Position numbers and translations under genes: made by a program | Shown here: piece after piece, positions 7,881 through 17,008 of the stretch | Numbering within the stretch: the first letter of the stretch is position 1 | Layout: each line of letters opens with the position of its first letter | Notes under the pieces: model-generated | The model's input: only the letters and a program-made list of their open reading frames with translations | Database searches by the model: none | Told to the model about the DNA's origin: nothing | Origin: Corynebacterium glyciniphilum AJ 3170 | Lineage (GTDB): Bacteria > Actinomycetota > Actinomycetes > Mycobacteriales > Mycobacteriaceae | DNA: 64,000 nucleotides | Assembly (NCBI RefSeq): GCF_007673095.1 | Contig: NZ_VDYZ01000005.1 | Location: 62,001-126,000 of the forward strand | Reading direction: 5' to 3'

Positions 7881-8642
7881 TTACCGGAGGTACAGGCCTC
7901 CGTTGATGTCCCAGCAGGCGCCGGTGACGAAGTAGGCGTTCGGCTGCGTCAGCAGTGACACGGTGTCCGCGATGAATTCGGGGTTGCCCAGTCGGTGAAC
8001 AGGAATCCCCTCGACGATCTGATCCATCTTGTGGCCCACGGTGTCGTGAACGATTGAGACGTCGTGGGGACCGGGGGAGATGGCATTGACGGTGACCCCT
8101 GATGCAGCGAGTTCCTTGGCGAAGATCTTCGTCGTCGTCAGGATGGCTCCTTTGGAAGCCGCGTAATGCGCTCCGGTCGCGGTCCCACCGTTCTGGCCGG
8201 CGAGGGACGCCTGATTGACGATGCGCCCGTAGCCGTGTTCTGCCATGGCAGGGCCGAACACCTGACAGCCGAAGAAGATGCTGTTGGCGTTCGTCGTGAG
8301 CACTTCGTCGAACTCGTCGGTGTCCAGTTCAAACACGTCGGCGGCGCGGGTGACCGCCGCATTGTTGACGAGAATCGTCGGAGTTCCCCAGACATCGGTG
8401 ACCCGGTCGAGAGCGTTGGTGAACCCCTCCTTGCGGGAGACATCGAGCTCGACCGCGAGCGCGGAGGAACCGTCCGGCGAGAGCTCGTTGGCGAGTGCCG
8501 TCGTTTTCTCCATATTGCGTCCGGTGACGACCACTTTGTGCCCGTCGGCGTGGAGGCGACGTGTGATGAAGCTGCCGAGCCCGCCGGCGGCACCGGTTAC
8601 CAGTGCTACTCCGGGGCGGGTGCGTGGTGCATTATCGGTCAT
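7881..8642 (-). CDS. iacE: Short-chain dehydrogenase/reductase (IacE)
   Basis: This classical SDR has 253 residues: nucleotide-binding TGAAGGLG at 16-23, NNAA at 93-96, catalytic Ser146, Tyr160 and Lys164 (YAASK), and a C-terminal GACWDINGGLYLR. In studied iac systems IacE follows IacA and oxidises the hydroxylated indole-acetate intermediate. The C-terminal WDINGG motif and length are typical of the family. It lies between iacD and iacF in the same order as elsewhere. Confidence 0.83.
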   Translation of the reverse strand: MTDNAPRTRPGVALVTGAAGGLGSFITRRLHADGHKVVVTGRNMEKTTALANELSPDGSSALAVELDVSRKEGFTNALDRVTDVWGTPTILVNNAAVTRAADVFELDTDEFDEVLTTNANSIFFGCQVFGPAMAEHGYGRIVNQASLAGQNGGTATGAHYAASKGAILTTTKIFAKELAASGVTVNAISPGPHDVSIVHDTVGHKMDQIVEGIPVHRLGNPEFIADTVSLLTQPNAYFVTGACWDINGGLYLR

Positions 8643-8658
8643 GTCTGTCAGAGCCTTT

Positions 8659-9204
8659 CTAGATCAGGAAGCCGGCGGCGCCGATGGCGTCCTGGCTGTC
8701 GATGAGACGGGCGACCTTCTGGACAATGAGATCGGTACCGTTGCGACCGTCGGAGGCCAGCCGGATCCGGTGGGTCAGCTCGGCGCCCAGGTTCCGGGTG
8801 TCATTTCGTTTGTGTGCGGTGATGATCTGCGCCGAACGAATCACGACGTCACTGTCTGATACCTCCAGGACCTCGAACCGGGAAACCGTGCGCACCGTGG
8901 TCGCCGCCGCGACAGCGCTGGGTGAGAACCCCTGGATAAGTCGCTCGACGCGAAGGTTCCGCAGGCGGGCGTCGTCGTAGATCATGTTCAGCGAGTTCTC
9001 GAAGTCCTCCGTCTCGGGGTCGACGGGAACGATGTAGTACCCGTCGTCGCTGAACAGCTTCTCCCAGGTGGGGTAGTCCTTACGGTCGAGAAGTGCCGCT
9101 TCGTACCAGATCAGCTCGATTGCCCTCTGGACAAGGACGTCAGAGAGAAAGGGGGACACCGGACGCACCACGGTGTCAGACGTCTGGGTTGTATGCGTCG
9201 TCAT
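8659..9204 (-). CDS. iacD: Rieske dioxygenase small (beta) subunit (IacD)
   Basis: This beta subunit of an aromatic-ring-hydroxylating dioxygenase has the NTF2-like fold and stabilises the alpha hexamer. It has 181 residues with the family stretches IELIWYEAALLDRKDYPTW and WEKLFSDDGYYIVPVDPET, and the C-terminal VQKVARLIDSQDA. It holds no cofactor. The start overlaps the end of iacC by 29 bases, so the two subunits are made together. Confidence 0.87.
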   Translation of the reverse strand: MTTHTTQTSDTVVRPVSPFLSDVLVQRAIELIWYEAALLDRKDYPTWEKLFSDDGYYIVPVDPETEDFENSLNMIYDDARLRNLRVERLIQGFSPSAVAAATTVRTVSRFEVLEVSDSDVVIRSAQIITAHKRNDTRNLGAELTHRIRLASDGRNGTDLIVQKVARLIDSQDAIGAAGFLI

Positions 9205-10489
9205 TGCTCATCATCCTCTTCCACATGTAGTACGCCTCACGCATGCCCGTTTCGTCGGTGACATGTGAGGTCGGCCAGTTCTCGTTGTCGGTGGTGTACT
9301 CGCGACCGAGCCCACGATTGATCATGATCGGCATCGACGGGTTGCCACCTGCCCCGATCTGGACGCGGTCCCATCCCTCCGAGTCGTCCGGACTGCCGAA
9401 CCCGAAAGGACCCTGGAAGTGTTCGTGGATTCGGAGACGTTCGCGGTTGACTGATTCCGGGCCCCCGTCCATGCCCAGAGCCATGTGCCAGATTTCAGTT
9501 TCATTGACGGAAATGGGAATAAGTACCCGGAAGAAAGCCGATGACATGGCGATATTGGGAAACATGTTCAGGTTGAAACCACAGCCGTGCATTGAACGCA
9601 TATAGCGACGGATTCGCTCGGGGCTTTCTCCGGATTCTTCGAGTTCCTTGACGATGTGGTTGAACCGGGGCTGGATCTCCTCGGTCCCATCGTCCTCGTC
9701 GAGGTCCATGTGAGCGGTGGCCATGATGCTTACACTGTGACCGTGGCCGAGGGCATGGGTTTCCGCAGCCGGGTCATCCATGAAAGACATCATGTCGGCC
9801 GTCTCGGAGTCGACCGAGGCCATCCACGACTTGTGGACCATCGGAAAGTGGTAGCCGTCTGTCGTGTTCTCGAGCTGGATCTTCCAGTTTCCCTTGAACC
9901 GGAACTTGTGGGTGCCGATGACCTTGCAGGGGAAGCCGTTGGTCTGTTTGAAAAAACGGTCCATCCAGATCTTGGCGTCCCCGAGATGCTCCTCGAGGGG
10001 TTCGACATCGTCATTGAAGGTGGCGAAGATCATCCCGAGGTAACTCTCCGTACGCAGTTTCTGCAGTCCGAAGTCCTTCTTGTCGATCAATCCCTCGTAT
10101 CCGTCAGGGTAGGGAATACCACGCAGACGCCCGTCATGGGTATACGACCAGTTGTGGTAAGGGCAGGTGAAGCCGTTGGCCTTGCCACTCCGCTGATCAC
10201 AGACAGTCGCGCCCCGGTGCCTGCACCGGTTGAGTAAGGTGTTGAAGTTTCCCTTGCGGTCGCGGTTGACGATCACCGGTTGGTCACCCACCCAGGTGGT
10301 CTTGAAGGAGCCGGACTCAGGGATCTCACTTTCGTGGGCTACCCACACCCAGGTGCGGTAGAAGATCCTCTTCATCTCCTCGCGGAAGATTTCGGGGTCT
10401 GTGTAGAGCTGGCCGGCTACCCGATCGTCGTCGACGAGATCGGCGAAGTTACCGTGCGAGCTGCTGGGGATCCGTGTGGGAATAGTCAT
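9176..10489 (-). CDS. iacC: Rieske dioxygenase large (alpha) subunit (IacC)
   Basis: This is the catalytic subunit of a ring-hydroxylating dioxygenase. It has 437 residues. The Rieske 2Fe-2S ligands are Cys89, His91, Cys109 and His112 (CRHRG ... CPYHNWSY). The mononuclear iron site is Asp211, His214 and His219 within ENTTDGYHFPMVHKSW. In characterised iac pathways this enzyme, with its reductase, converts the dioxindole-acetate-type intermediate to catechol, which fits catABC nearby. Order and spacing with iacB, iacD, iacE and iacF match known iac operons. Confidence 0.9.
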   Translation of the reverse strand: MTIPTRIPSSSHGNFADLVDDDRVAGQLYTDPEIFREEMKRIFYRTWVWVAHESEIPESGSFKTTWVGDQPVIVNRDRKGNFNTLLNRCRHRGATVCDQRSGKANGFTCPYHNWSYTHDGRLRGIPYPDGYEGLIDKKDFGLQKLRTESYLGMIFATFNDDVEPLEEHLGDAKIWMDRFFKQTNGFPCKVIGTHKFRFKGNWKIQLENTTDGYHFPMVHKSWMASVDSETADMMSFMDDPAAETHALGHGHSVSIMATAHMDLDEDDGTEEIQPRFNHIVKELEESGESPERIRRYMRSMHGCGFNLNMFPNIAMSSAFFRVLIPISVNETEIWHMALGMDGGPESVNRERLRIHEHFQGPFGFGSPDDSEGWDRVQIGAGGNPSMPIMINRGLGREYTTDNENWPTSHVTDETGMREAYYMWKRMMSNDDAYNPDV

Positions 10490-10513
10490 TGGTAGGTCCT
10501 CTCTCAGGCGTCG

Positions 10514-10876
10514 TCAGAGTGCGACGTCATCGCGGATGGTCAGTTCCCTGCCCATGCGGGCCTCGATGGTGAAGTAGCGCCACAGAGCGTGTTCCTCAAC
10601 CATCACGGTCCGCAGGAGGTTGCAGGCATCCTTTACTGTCGGCTGGTCTCGGACATCTGCCAGGATGTAGAACGTCCAGGGCCAGCCGGTGGACGGCCCG
10701 ACCATGTGGGCGTCGTCGTCGAAGGTTCCGATGATGTCCACTCCGTCCATGTCACGGAGCTGGGTCAGGAACGTCTGGGTAGCGATCCAGACCTTGCCGA
10801 TGTCGTCTTTCGGTAGGTCAAAGAAGTTCTGGTTGTTTCCGACGCAGAATAATGTGCGCAGCTGTGTATCCGTCAT
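10514..10876 (-). CDS. iacB: Small conserved iac protein (IacB)
   Basis: This 120-residue soluble protein has no named domain. Visible features are TLFCVGNNQNFFDLPKD near the start, a GVDIIGTFDDDAHMVGPS middle and a helical C-terminal half (DACNLLRTVMVEEHALWRYFTIEAR), which looks like a ferredoxin-like or dimeric alpha-beta barrel fold. The location between iacA and iacC is where IacB, a small protein of unknown function, lies in other iac clusters. The name rests on position and size more than on motif. Confidence 0.7.
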   Translation of the reverse strand: MTDTQLRTLFCVGNNQNFFDLPKDDIGKVWIATQTFLTQLRDMDGVDIIGTFDDDAHMVGPSTGWPWTFYILADVRDQPTVKDACNLLRTVMVEEHALWRYFTIEARMGRELTIRDDVAL

Positions 10877-10907
10877 GATCTCTCTTCTCGGTAAAAGCTA
10901 CAGATGG

Positions 10908-12080
10908 TCAGGGGAAGCTGGGGATCGTCGCTTCCAACCCCAGGAGTAGCGCTCCGCCGGCCTCGAACGTGTTCTCCTGCAGCATCGCGTGCTGTGCGGG
11001 AACGAGCCCGTCCTGGAGGAAACGCTGCAATGGATGTCCGTTGAAGATCGCTCCGGTGCCGGCAAGGTCGAAGGCGGCCATCGCCGCCTCCCGGCCTACT
11101 TGGGCGGCGTGCGATGCGGCGATCCGTAGCAGTGCCTGGTCCTCAACGGTGATCTCGTCACCGGTGACTGCCTTATCCCAGACAGTTTCCGTGGTCTCGT
11201 AGAAGAATGCCCGGGCGGAACGTAGGTTCGCTTCGGCGTGCGCGAGCCCGAGCTTGTAGACGGGACGGTTTCCCTTGGCAGGACCACCGGTGACCGACGC
11301 GTTCGCAGAACCGGTGTCGCGGACGAAGTCGAGCGCGCCCCGACCCGCTCCCAGTGCCGTCACCGACAGAACCTGAGCCGCATAGGCGAGCGCCGGATAC
11401 CGGGTGAGCGGCTCATCAACCGTCGGGGCTCCTCCGCGGATGAAGGTAAGTTCGTCGGGGATGAACAGGTCAGTAACCCGGACATTGTGCGAACCGGTCG
11501 ACTTCATTCCTGCTACGTCCCAGTTCTCGACGATCTCGACGTCCTCGGGGTGGACGAGTGCAGTCAGCGGGCGTCCGGCCGTCTCCGGACCACCGCGCAG
11601 GCCGATTCCAAGGATGTCGGCCCCTTTGCACCCCGAGGCGAAGAACCAGGTCCCGTTGGCGATCCAACCGCCGTCGACTTTCTCTGCCTCAATCATCGGG
11701 AACATGCCACCGGCGAAAACGATGTCGACGCTCTCTGCGTAGAGATTTTCCTGAGTTTCATATGGTAGGGCGGAAAAATATGTCAAGGCTGAACCGAAAC
11801 TAGCGACCCATCCGGTGGAGGGATCGATCGCAGAAAGTTCTTCGATCTGACGCATGAACTCGGCGGGAGGCTGGGGTTCGCCGCCGAACGTCGCAGGGGT
11901 CGACGCCCGGTACAGGCCTGCCTTGACGAGGAGGTCGACATAGTCTTTGGGTACGTGCCCGAGTTGTGTGAACTCGTCTCTCCGGTCACGGAGCACCGAC
12001 AGCGCGTGATCGAACGCAGCCTGGCGTGCCGGGCCTGCAGGGGCAGCCTGGGTGTTGAATCGAACTCGGTCGAGTAGCAC
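10908..12080 (-). CDS. iacA: Acyl-CoA-dehydrogenase-fold flavin oxygenase (IacA)
   Basis: This 390-residue protein has the acyl-CoA dehydrogenase / HsaA-like fold: helical N-terminus (VPKDYVDLLVKAGLYRASTPATFGGE), beta middle (GGWIANGTWFFASGCKGADI, DVAGMKSTGSHNVRV) and a C-terminal helical part (FDLAGTGAIFNGHPLQRFLQD) with the His typical of flavin-dependent monooxygenases of this fold. No catalytic dehydrogenase glutamate is evident. In iac systems IacA uses reduced flavin to hydroxylate indole-3-acetate as the first step. The start is GTG at 12080 with GGAGG four bases away. It is the first gene of the iacA-F operon. Confidence 0.87.
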   Translation of the reverse strand: MLLDRVRFNTQAAPAGPARQAAFDHALSVLRDRRDEFTQLGHVPKDYVDLLVKAGLYRASTPATFGGEPQPPAEFMRQIEELSAIDPSTGWVASFGSALTYFSALPYETQENLYAESVDIVFAGGMFPMIEAEKVDGGWIANGTWFFASGCKGADILGIGLRGGPETAGRPLTALVHPEDVEIVENWDVAGMKSTGSHNVRVTDLFIPDELTFIRGGAPTVDEPLTRYPALAYAAQVLSVTALGAGRGALDFVRDTGSANASVTGGPAKGNRPVYKLGLAHAEANLRSARAFFYETTETVWDKAVTGDEITVEDQALLRIAASHAAQVGREAAMAAFDLAGTGAIFNGHPLQRFLQDGLVPAQHAMLQENTFEAGGALLLGLEATIPSFP

Positions 12081-12172
12081 TAGTCCTCCAGATGTCTCTG
12101 TGAATTATTCACCTCCGACGTTATGTTTTCGCCGAGGCTCCTGACTATCGGTAAATCCCGTGCCCCAGGTAC

Positions 12173-12183
12173 AGGAACCTTTA
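12173..12183 (+). promoter_or_regulatory. Recurrent motif AGGAACCTTTA, copy 3
   Basis: AGGAACCTTTA lies in the 161-base gap between divergently transcribed iacA and the sensor kinase gene, about 45 bases before the kinase -10 box. It is part of the motif family at 4325, 4431 and 15914. Confidence 0.4.
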
Positions 12184-12228
12184 TTCATGGGAGCTTCTTC
12201 GGGACTTCCAGCAGTTTTTCCGCGCACC

Positions 12229-12234
12229 TATACT
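12229..12234 (+). promoter_or_regulatory. -10 box for a leaderless sensor-kinase transcript
   Basis: TATACT is a near-perfect -10 hexamer and ends seven bases before the ATG at 12242. No Shine-Dalgarno sequence precedes that ATG. Transcription would therefore begin at or next to the start codon. Confidence 0.55.
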
Positions 12235-12241
12235 GGTCATC

Positions 12242-13759
12242 ATGGAATTTGACGCAGAGAGCTTCCGTCTTCTGGCTGACAGTTCATCTAATGGATGGCT
12301 GGTCCACGACGCGAAGTCGAAGAGCATCCTCTGGGCGAACCGGACAGCGTGCACGGAGTTCGGTTACTCGGTCGAGGAACTGCGTTCACTGAAGGCGCAT
12401 CACATGAGCTCACAGGATCCGCGCTACCGACGTGCTATGGGCACGGCGTGGCTGCAGGCAGCGGTGGTTTACGGAAGCAACAAGAGGCTCTGGAAGTACG
12501 CGAACCGTGACGGGGGTGAGTTCATGACAGACGCAGTCGCCACATTGGTTACCCTTCCTGGAACCGGGGGCGAGGGCAAGGAGTCTACGGAGTCCGTGGA
12601 TGTCATCCTCGTGGAGTTCCGTGTGATACGTGAGGCGGAGGTGGTGCCGGATTCCAGCAAATGGGTGGAAGACTCCCTTGATCGGCTGATGCTTCACACG
12701 TCATCCGGGATGATGCTGCTTGACCGGCACTACCGGGTGGAGGACGTGTCACCCTTCGCCGCGAAGCTCGTGGGGTCGTCGGTGGAGGAGATGCTCGGAA
12801 AGCGGCTCGACGAACTTGCCGACCTCGACACACCGTTGGACGACATGTTCATTGTCGCGGAAATGAGCAAGCCCGACGGAGCTGTGACGATCCGTATGAA
12901 GGTCTCCAGCGACACCGGGGAAGTGCGCTGGCTGGCGGGAATCCTCGACAATGTCGTCCTCGACGGCAGCTGCATCCGCGTGCTGACGGTCAGGGATATC
13001 TCCAGTAAGGTTGAGTGGGAGCGGCGTAACGCATACCAGGAGAAGAACCTGCAGTACATGAGTCGTTACAACGCCATGGGGGATATGGCGATGATTCTCG
13101 CTCACGATCTCGGGCAACCGATCGCCGCAGCGACGAACTATCTTGACGGGGTTCGGCGCAGGCTGACCCAGCACCACGGTGAGGTTCAGGACCTTGATTA
13201 CGGGTTGGATCAGGCACGCTCCCAGCTGGGACGGGTCTCCGACATCGTCTCTTCGGTAAAGAAGTATGTTCGGCGTATTGAGAACGTCAGTACGGTCGTC
13301 GACCTCAACGAGGTCGTGGAGGAAAGCCTCTATTTCGTGCGGCTGCGTGCGGAAGACAAGGGTGTGGAAGTGATCGCTGACCTGTGCGGTGACCGTCCGA
13401 CCATGGTCGGCGAGAGCGTGTTGATCGGGCAGGTCATCATCAACATCTGTGTCAATGCCATCGACGAGGTCTGCCTGCCTACGACCAACGAGAAGTACAT
13501 GGTCGTCTCCACGGAGGTCGCCGGGAATACGGCGTCCGTTGTCGTCCGCGACTGGGGCAGAGGGATGTCGCGGGAGCCGGCGGACATGCTTGCCGCCGGC
13601 GCCTTCTCGTCGAAGAGTGACGGTTCAGGTATCGGACTGGTGATCTGTGAACATATTGTCCAACGTCACGGGGGAAACATCACATATGAACCCAATGAGC
13701 CTTGTGGAACTGCTGTACGTATCAGTTTCCCGTTGAGCGAGGTGCCCATCCAGGGGTAG
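12242..13759 (+). CDS. Cytoplasmic PAS-domain histidine kinase, FixL-like
   Basis: This 505-residue sensor kinase has no membrane segment. Residues ~5-115 and ~150-265 look like two PAS domains (GWLVHDAKSKSILWANRTA; GMMLLDRHYRVEDVSPFAA). The phospho-acceptor is His288 in ILAHDLGQPIAAATNYL, a FixL/NtrB-like H-box of the kind HxLxQPL. The ATPase domain shows N-box VIINICVNAIDEV, G1 DWGRGMS and G2 GSGIGLVICEHIVQRHGG. It probably senses a soluble metabolite and phosphorylates the FixJ-like regulator at 6198. A -10 box lies seven bases before the ATG, so the mRNA is probably leaderless. Partnership with 6198 is inferred from family match and island location. Confidence 0.85.
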   Translation: MEFDAESFRLLADSSSNGWLVHDAKSKSILWANRTACTEFGYSVEELRSLKAHHMSSQDPRYRRAMGTAWLQAAVVYGSNKRLWKYANRDGGEFMTDAVATLVTLPGTGGEGKESTESVDVILVEFRVIREAEVVPDSSKWVEDSLDRLMLHTSSGMMLLDRHYRVEDVSPFAAKLVGSSVEEMLGKRLDELADLDTPLDDMFIVAEMSKPDGAVTIRMKVSSDTGEVRWLAGILDNVVLDGSCIRVLTVRDISSKVEWERRNAYQEKNLQYMSRYNAMGDMAMILAHDLGQPIAAATNYLDGVRRRLTQHHGEVQDLDYGLDQARSQLGRVSDIVSSVKKYVRRIENVSTVVDLNEVVEESLYFVRLRAEDKGVEVIADLCGDRPTMVGESVLIGQVIINICVNAIDEVCLPTTNEKYMVVSTEVAGNTASVVVRDWGRGMSREPADMLAAGAFSSKSDGSGIGLVICEHIVQRHGGNITYEPNEPCGTAVRISFPLSEVPIQG

Positions 13760-13860
13760 GGGATTCCCCGAACCCACTAAAGATGGGTCACTGAACTGTT
13801 GTCACTCCGGGTGTGGGCAACCACAGTAGAGGCCACATGCACAGGCATAAGGAGACCAGA

Positions 13861-14949
13861 ATGTCGGAGAACAACGAGAGCTCGCTCGCGTTCAATCACG
13901 TGACGTTGGGGCAGCGGGTACTGTTCGGCTACGGGCGCGCCCGGTCGCATCTTGCTGATGAGGTCGCCCGTTTGAGTGCCTCGAGGATTATGGTGATCGC
14001 CGCGGAGCGCGAACTTCATCTTGCACAGGAAGTGGTGGGAGACCTCGATGTGTCGGTATGGCACACCGAGGTGGCCATGCATGTGCCGGTGGAGACCGCA
14101 GAGGCAGCACGTGACGCTGCACGGGATGCCGACGTAGACGTGCTCGTATGCGTCGGCGGTGGGTCTACGACGGGGCTGGCAAAATCCGTGGCTCTGACGG
14201 AAGGGCACCCTGTAATCGCGGTCCCGACCACCTATGCGGGATCTGAGGCCACGAACGTATGGGGACTGACTGAGAGCAATCGCAAGACAACCGGTGTATC
14301 TGACTCCGTACTCCCAGTGACGGTGATCTACGACGCGCGTCTTACGATGTCGCTTCCCACGGAGATGTCGGTGGCATCCGGCCTCAACGGCCTGGCTCAC
14401 TGCGTGGATTCGCTCTGGGCGCCGCGGGCCGATCCGATTAACGCTGCTATGGCGACCGAAGGAATCCGTGTGCTCGGTGAAGGGCTTCCGATGATCGTCG
14501 AGGACTCTGCGTCAGTCGCGGGGAGGGACCGGATGCTCTACGGTGCCTACCTTTCGGCAGTCGCTTTCGCGTCCGCCGGGTCCGGTCTCCACCACAAGAT
14601 CTGTCACGTGCTCGGGGGCACGTTCAATCTGCCGCATGCACAGACCCACGCCGTTGTCCTGCCTTATGTACTGGCATTCAACGCCCCGCACGCCCCCACC
14701 GCAGAAGCGAGGATCGCGCATGCTCTGGAGGCCGACGGAGCGACGGCGGGACTTGCCGCCCTGAGGGAACGGATCTCCGCTCCACGGAGGTTGTCCGACT
14801 ACGGATTCACTGCCTCTGACGTGCCTCCTGCCGTCGAGGTCATCCAGCAGCAGATTCCGGAGGGCAATCCGCGTCCGGTCACGGAGGCCGCACTGACCGC
14901 ACTGCTTCACGCTGCCGTGGGCGGCAGTGACCCCAAGGCCCTGATGTAG
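13861..14949 (+). CDS. Maleylacetate reductase
   Basis: This iron-containing alcohol-dehydrogenase-family enzyme reduces maleylacetate to 3-oxoadipate with NAD(P)H. It has 362 residues, the usual length. Motifs include VLFGYGRA at the start, nucleotide-binding [31 protein letters not shown], the family signature [16 protein letters not shown] and the metal-region histidines in [13 protein letters not shown] 13861 has AAGGAG at good spacing; the frame is open 48 bases further up. It is followed after 13 bases by hydroxyquinol dioxygenase, its pathway partner. Confidence 0.9.
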   Translation: MSENNESSLAFNHVTLGQRVLFGYGRARSHLADEVARLSASRIMVIAAERELHLAQEVVGDLDVSVWHTEVAMHVPVETAEAARDAARDADVDVLVCVGGGSTTGLAKSVALTEGHPVIAVPTTYAGSEATNVWGLTESNRKTTGVSDSVLPVTVIYDARLTMSLPTEMSVASGLNGLAHCVDSLWAPRADPINAAMATEGIRVLGEGLPMIVEDSASVAGRDRMLYGAYLSAVAFASAGSGLHHKICHVLGGTFNLPHAQTHAVVLPYVLAFNAPHAPTAEARIAHALEADGATAGLAALRERISAPRRLSDYGFTASDVPPAVEVIQQQIPEGNPRPVTEAALTALLHAAVGGSDPKALM

Positions 14950-14962
14950 AGGAGTGAACACC

Positions 14963-15883
14963 ATGACTACAAGTGAACGCCACCCGGGGCGTACCCCCAG
15001 CAAGCGTCAGACAGCCGTCGAGGAAGATCTGCTTGATCGTGTCCTCGATTCTTTCTCCAATTGTTCCGATCCACGATTGCGTGAGCTCATGGAGGGAGCT
15101 GTTCGTCACCTCCACGCGTTTATTCGGGAAGTCCGGTTGAGTGAGAATGAGTGGAGGTACGCCATTGACTTTCTCACTGCTGTCGGACACATCACGGATG
15201 AGTCGCGGCAGGAGTTCATTCTGCTCTCCGACACGCTCGGAGCTTCAATGCAGACGATCGCTGTCAATAACGAGGCGTACCGGAACGCTACGGAAGCTAC
15301 TGTGTTCGGCCCCTTCTTCGTCGACGATGCCCCCGAGATCGTCCTCGGCGGTGACATCTCCGGCGGGGCTGTCGGAGAGCCGGCCTGGGTCGAGGGGACG
15401 GTCACAGACACTGACGGCCGTCCGGTGCCAGGCGCCAGGATAGAGGTATGGGAGTGCGATGAGGACGGCTTGTACGACGTACAGTACGGCGACGGTCGGA
15501 CGGCGGGCCGGGCCTGTCTCTACAGTGACGACGACGGCAGTTTCAGGTTCTGGGGGCTCACCCCGGTACCGTATCCGATCCCTTATGACGGGCCAGTGGG
15601 AAAGATGCTCAGCGCCGTCGGTCGGTCTCCGGTGCGTGCCGCACACCTGCATTTCATGGTGACGGCACCGGGACTCCGTACCCTCGTGACCCATATCTTC
15701 GTCGAGGGGGATCCGCAGTTGGATATCGGTGATTCGGTATTCGGGGTGAAAGAAACGCTGGTTAAAACCTTCCACAGACAGCCCCCGGGAACTCCTACCC
15801 CTGACGGGCGGCAGCTGGATGACAGAGAGTGGACCCGTGCACGTTTCGATATTGTTCTCGCGCCAGAAGAAATCACGACGTGA
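14963..15883 (+). CDS. Hydroxyquinol 1,2-dioxygenase (intradiol)
   Basis: This intradiol ring-cleaving dioxygenase opens 1,2,4-trihydroxybenzene to maleylacetate. It has 306 residues. An N-terminal linker and dimerisation helices include [11 protein letters not shown], the pattern that separates hydroxyquinol from catechol enzymes. The catalytic domain has non-haem Fe(III) ligands Tyr171 (DGLYDVQ), Tyr204 ([10 protein letters not shown]), His228 and His230 (AAHLHFM). ATG 14963 follows GAGGAG; a GTG at 14954 overlaps that site and is less likely. The substrate source is not encoded nearby in an obvious way. Confidence 0.88.
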   Translation: MTTSERHPGRTPSKRQTAVEEDLLDRVLDSFSNCSDPRLRELMEGAVRHLHAFIREVRLSENEWRYAIDFLTAVGHITDESRQEFILLSDTLGASMQTIAVNNEAYRNATEATVFGPFFVDDAPEIVLGGDISGGAVGEPAWVEGTVTDTDGRPVPGARIEVWECDEDGLYDVQYGDGRTAGRACLYSDDDGSFRFWGLTPVPYPIPYDGPVGKMLSAVGRSPVRAAHLHFMVTAPGLRTLVTHIFVEGDPQLDIGDSVFGVKETLVKTFHRQPPGTPTPDGRQLDDREWTRARFDIVLAPEEITT

Positions 15884-15913
15884 CGTGTCAGGTGGGACGT
15901 CGAAAACAGGGGT

Positions 15914-15926
15914 GGGGAAACCTTTA
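15914..15926 (+). promoter_or_regulatory. Recurrent motif GGGGAAACCTTTA, copy 4
   Basis: GGGGAAACCTTTA lies 30 bases after the hydroxyquinol dioxygenase stop, in the 269-base gap before catA. It matches copy 1 at 12 of 12 shared bases. The rest of the gap is A+T-richer and likely holds the catA promoter; nothing coding is seen there. Confidence 0.42.
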
Positions 15927-16143
15927 CCCGCATGAGGGATCTACGTAGCTAAACATCGTGGTTTCGTCGTGGTCGGGGAATTCGTGACCAGAATTATGTA
16001 ACGTATGAGCTGCTGTTTTTCGCGCCTGACGAGCGTGTTGTCGAGTAGTTTCCTGCTTCCGTGTAGAGATTTCCTTTCATTGACTGATGTTGTGTCGTGG
16101 ACCACAGTGGAAAATGTTCCACCTGCAACTGCACCACCACTGA

Positions 16144-17004
<861 letters not shown>

Positions 17005-17008
17005 GCAC

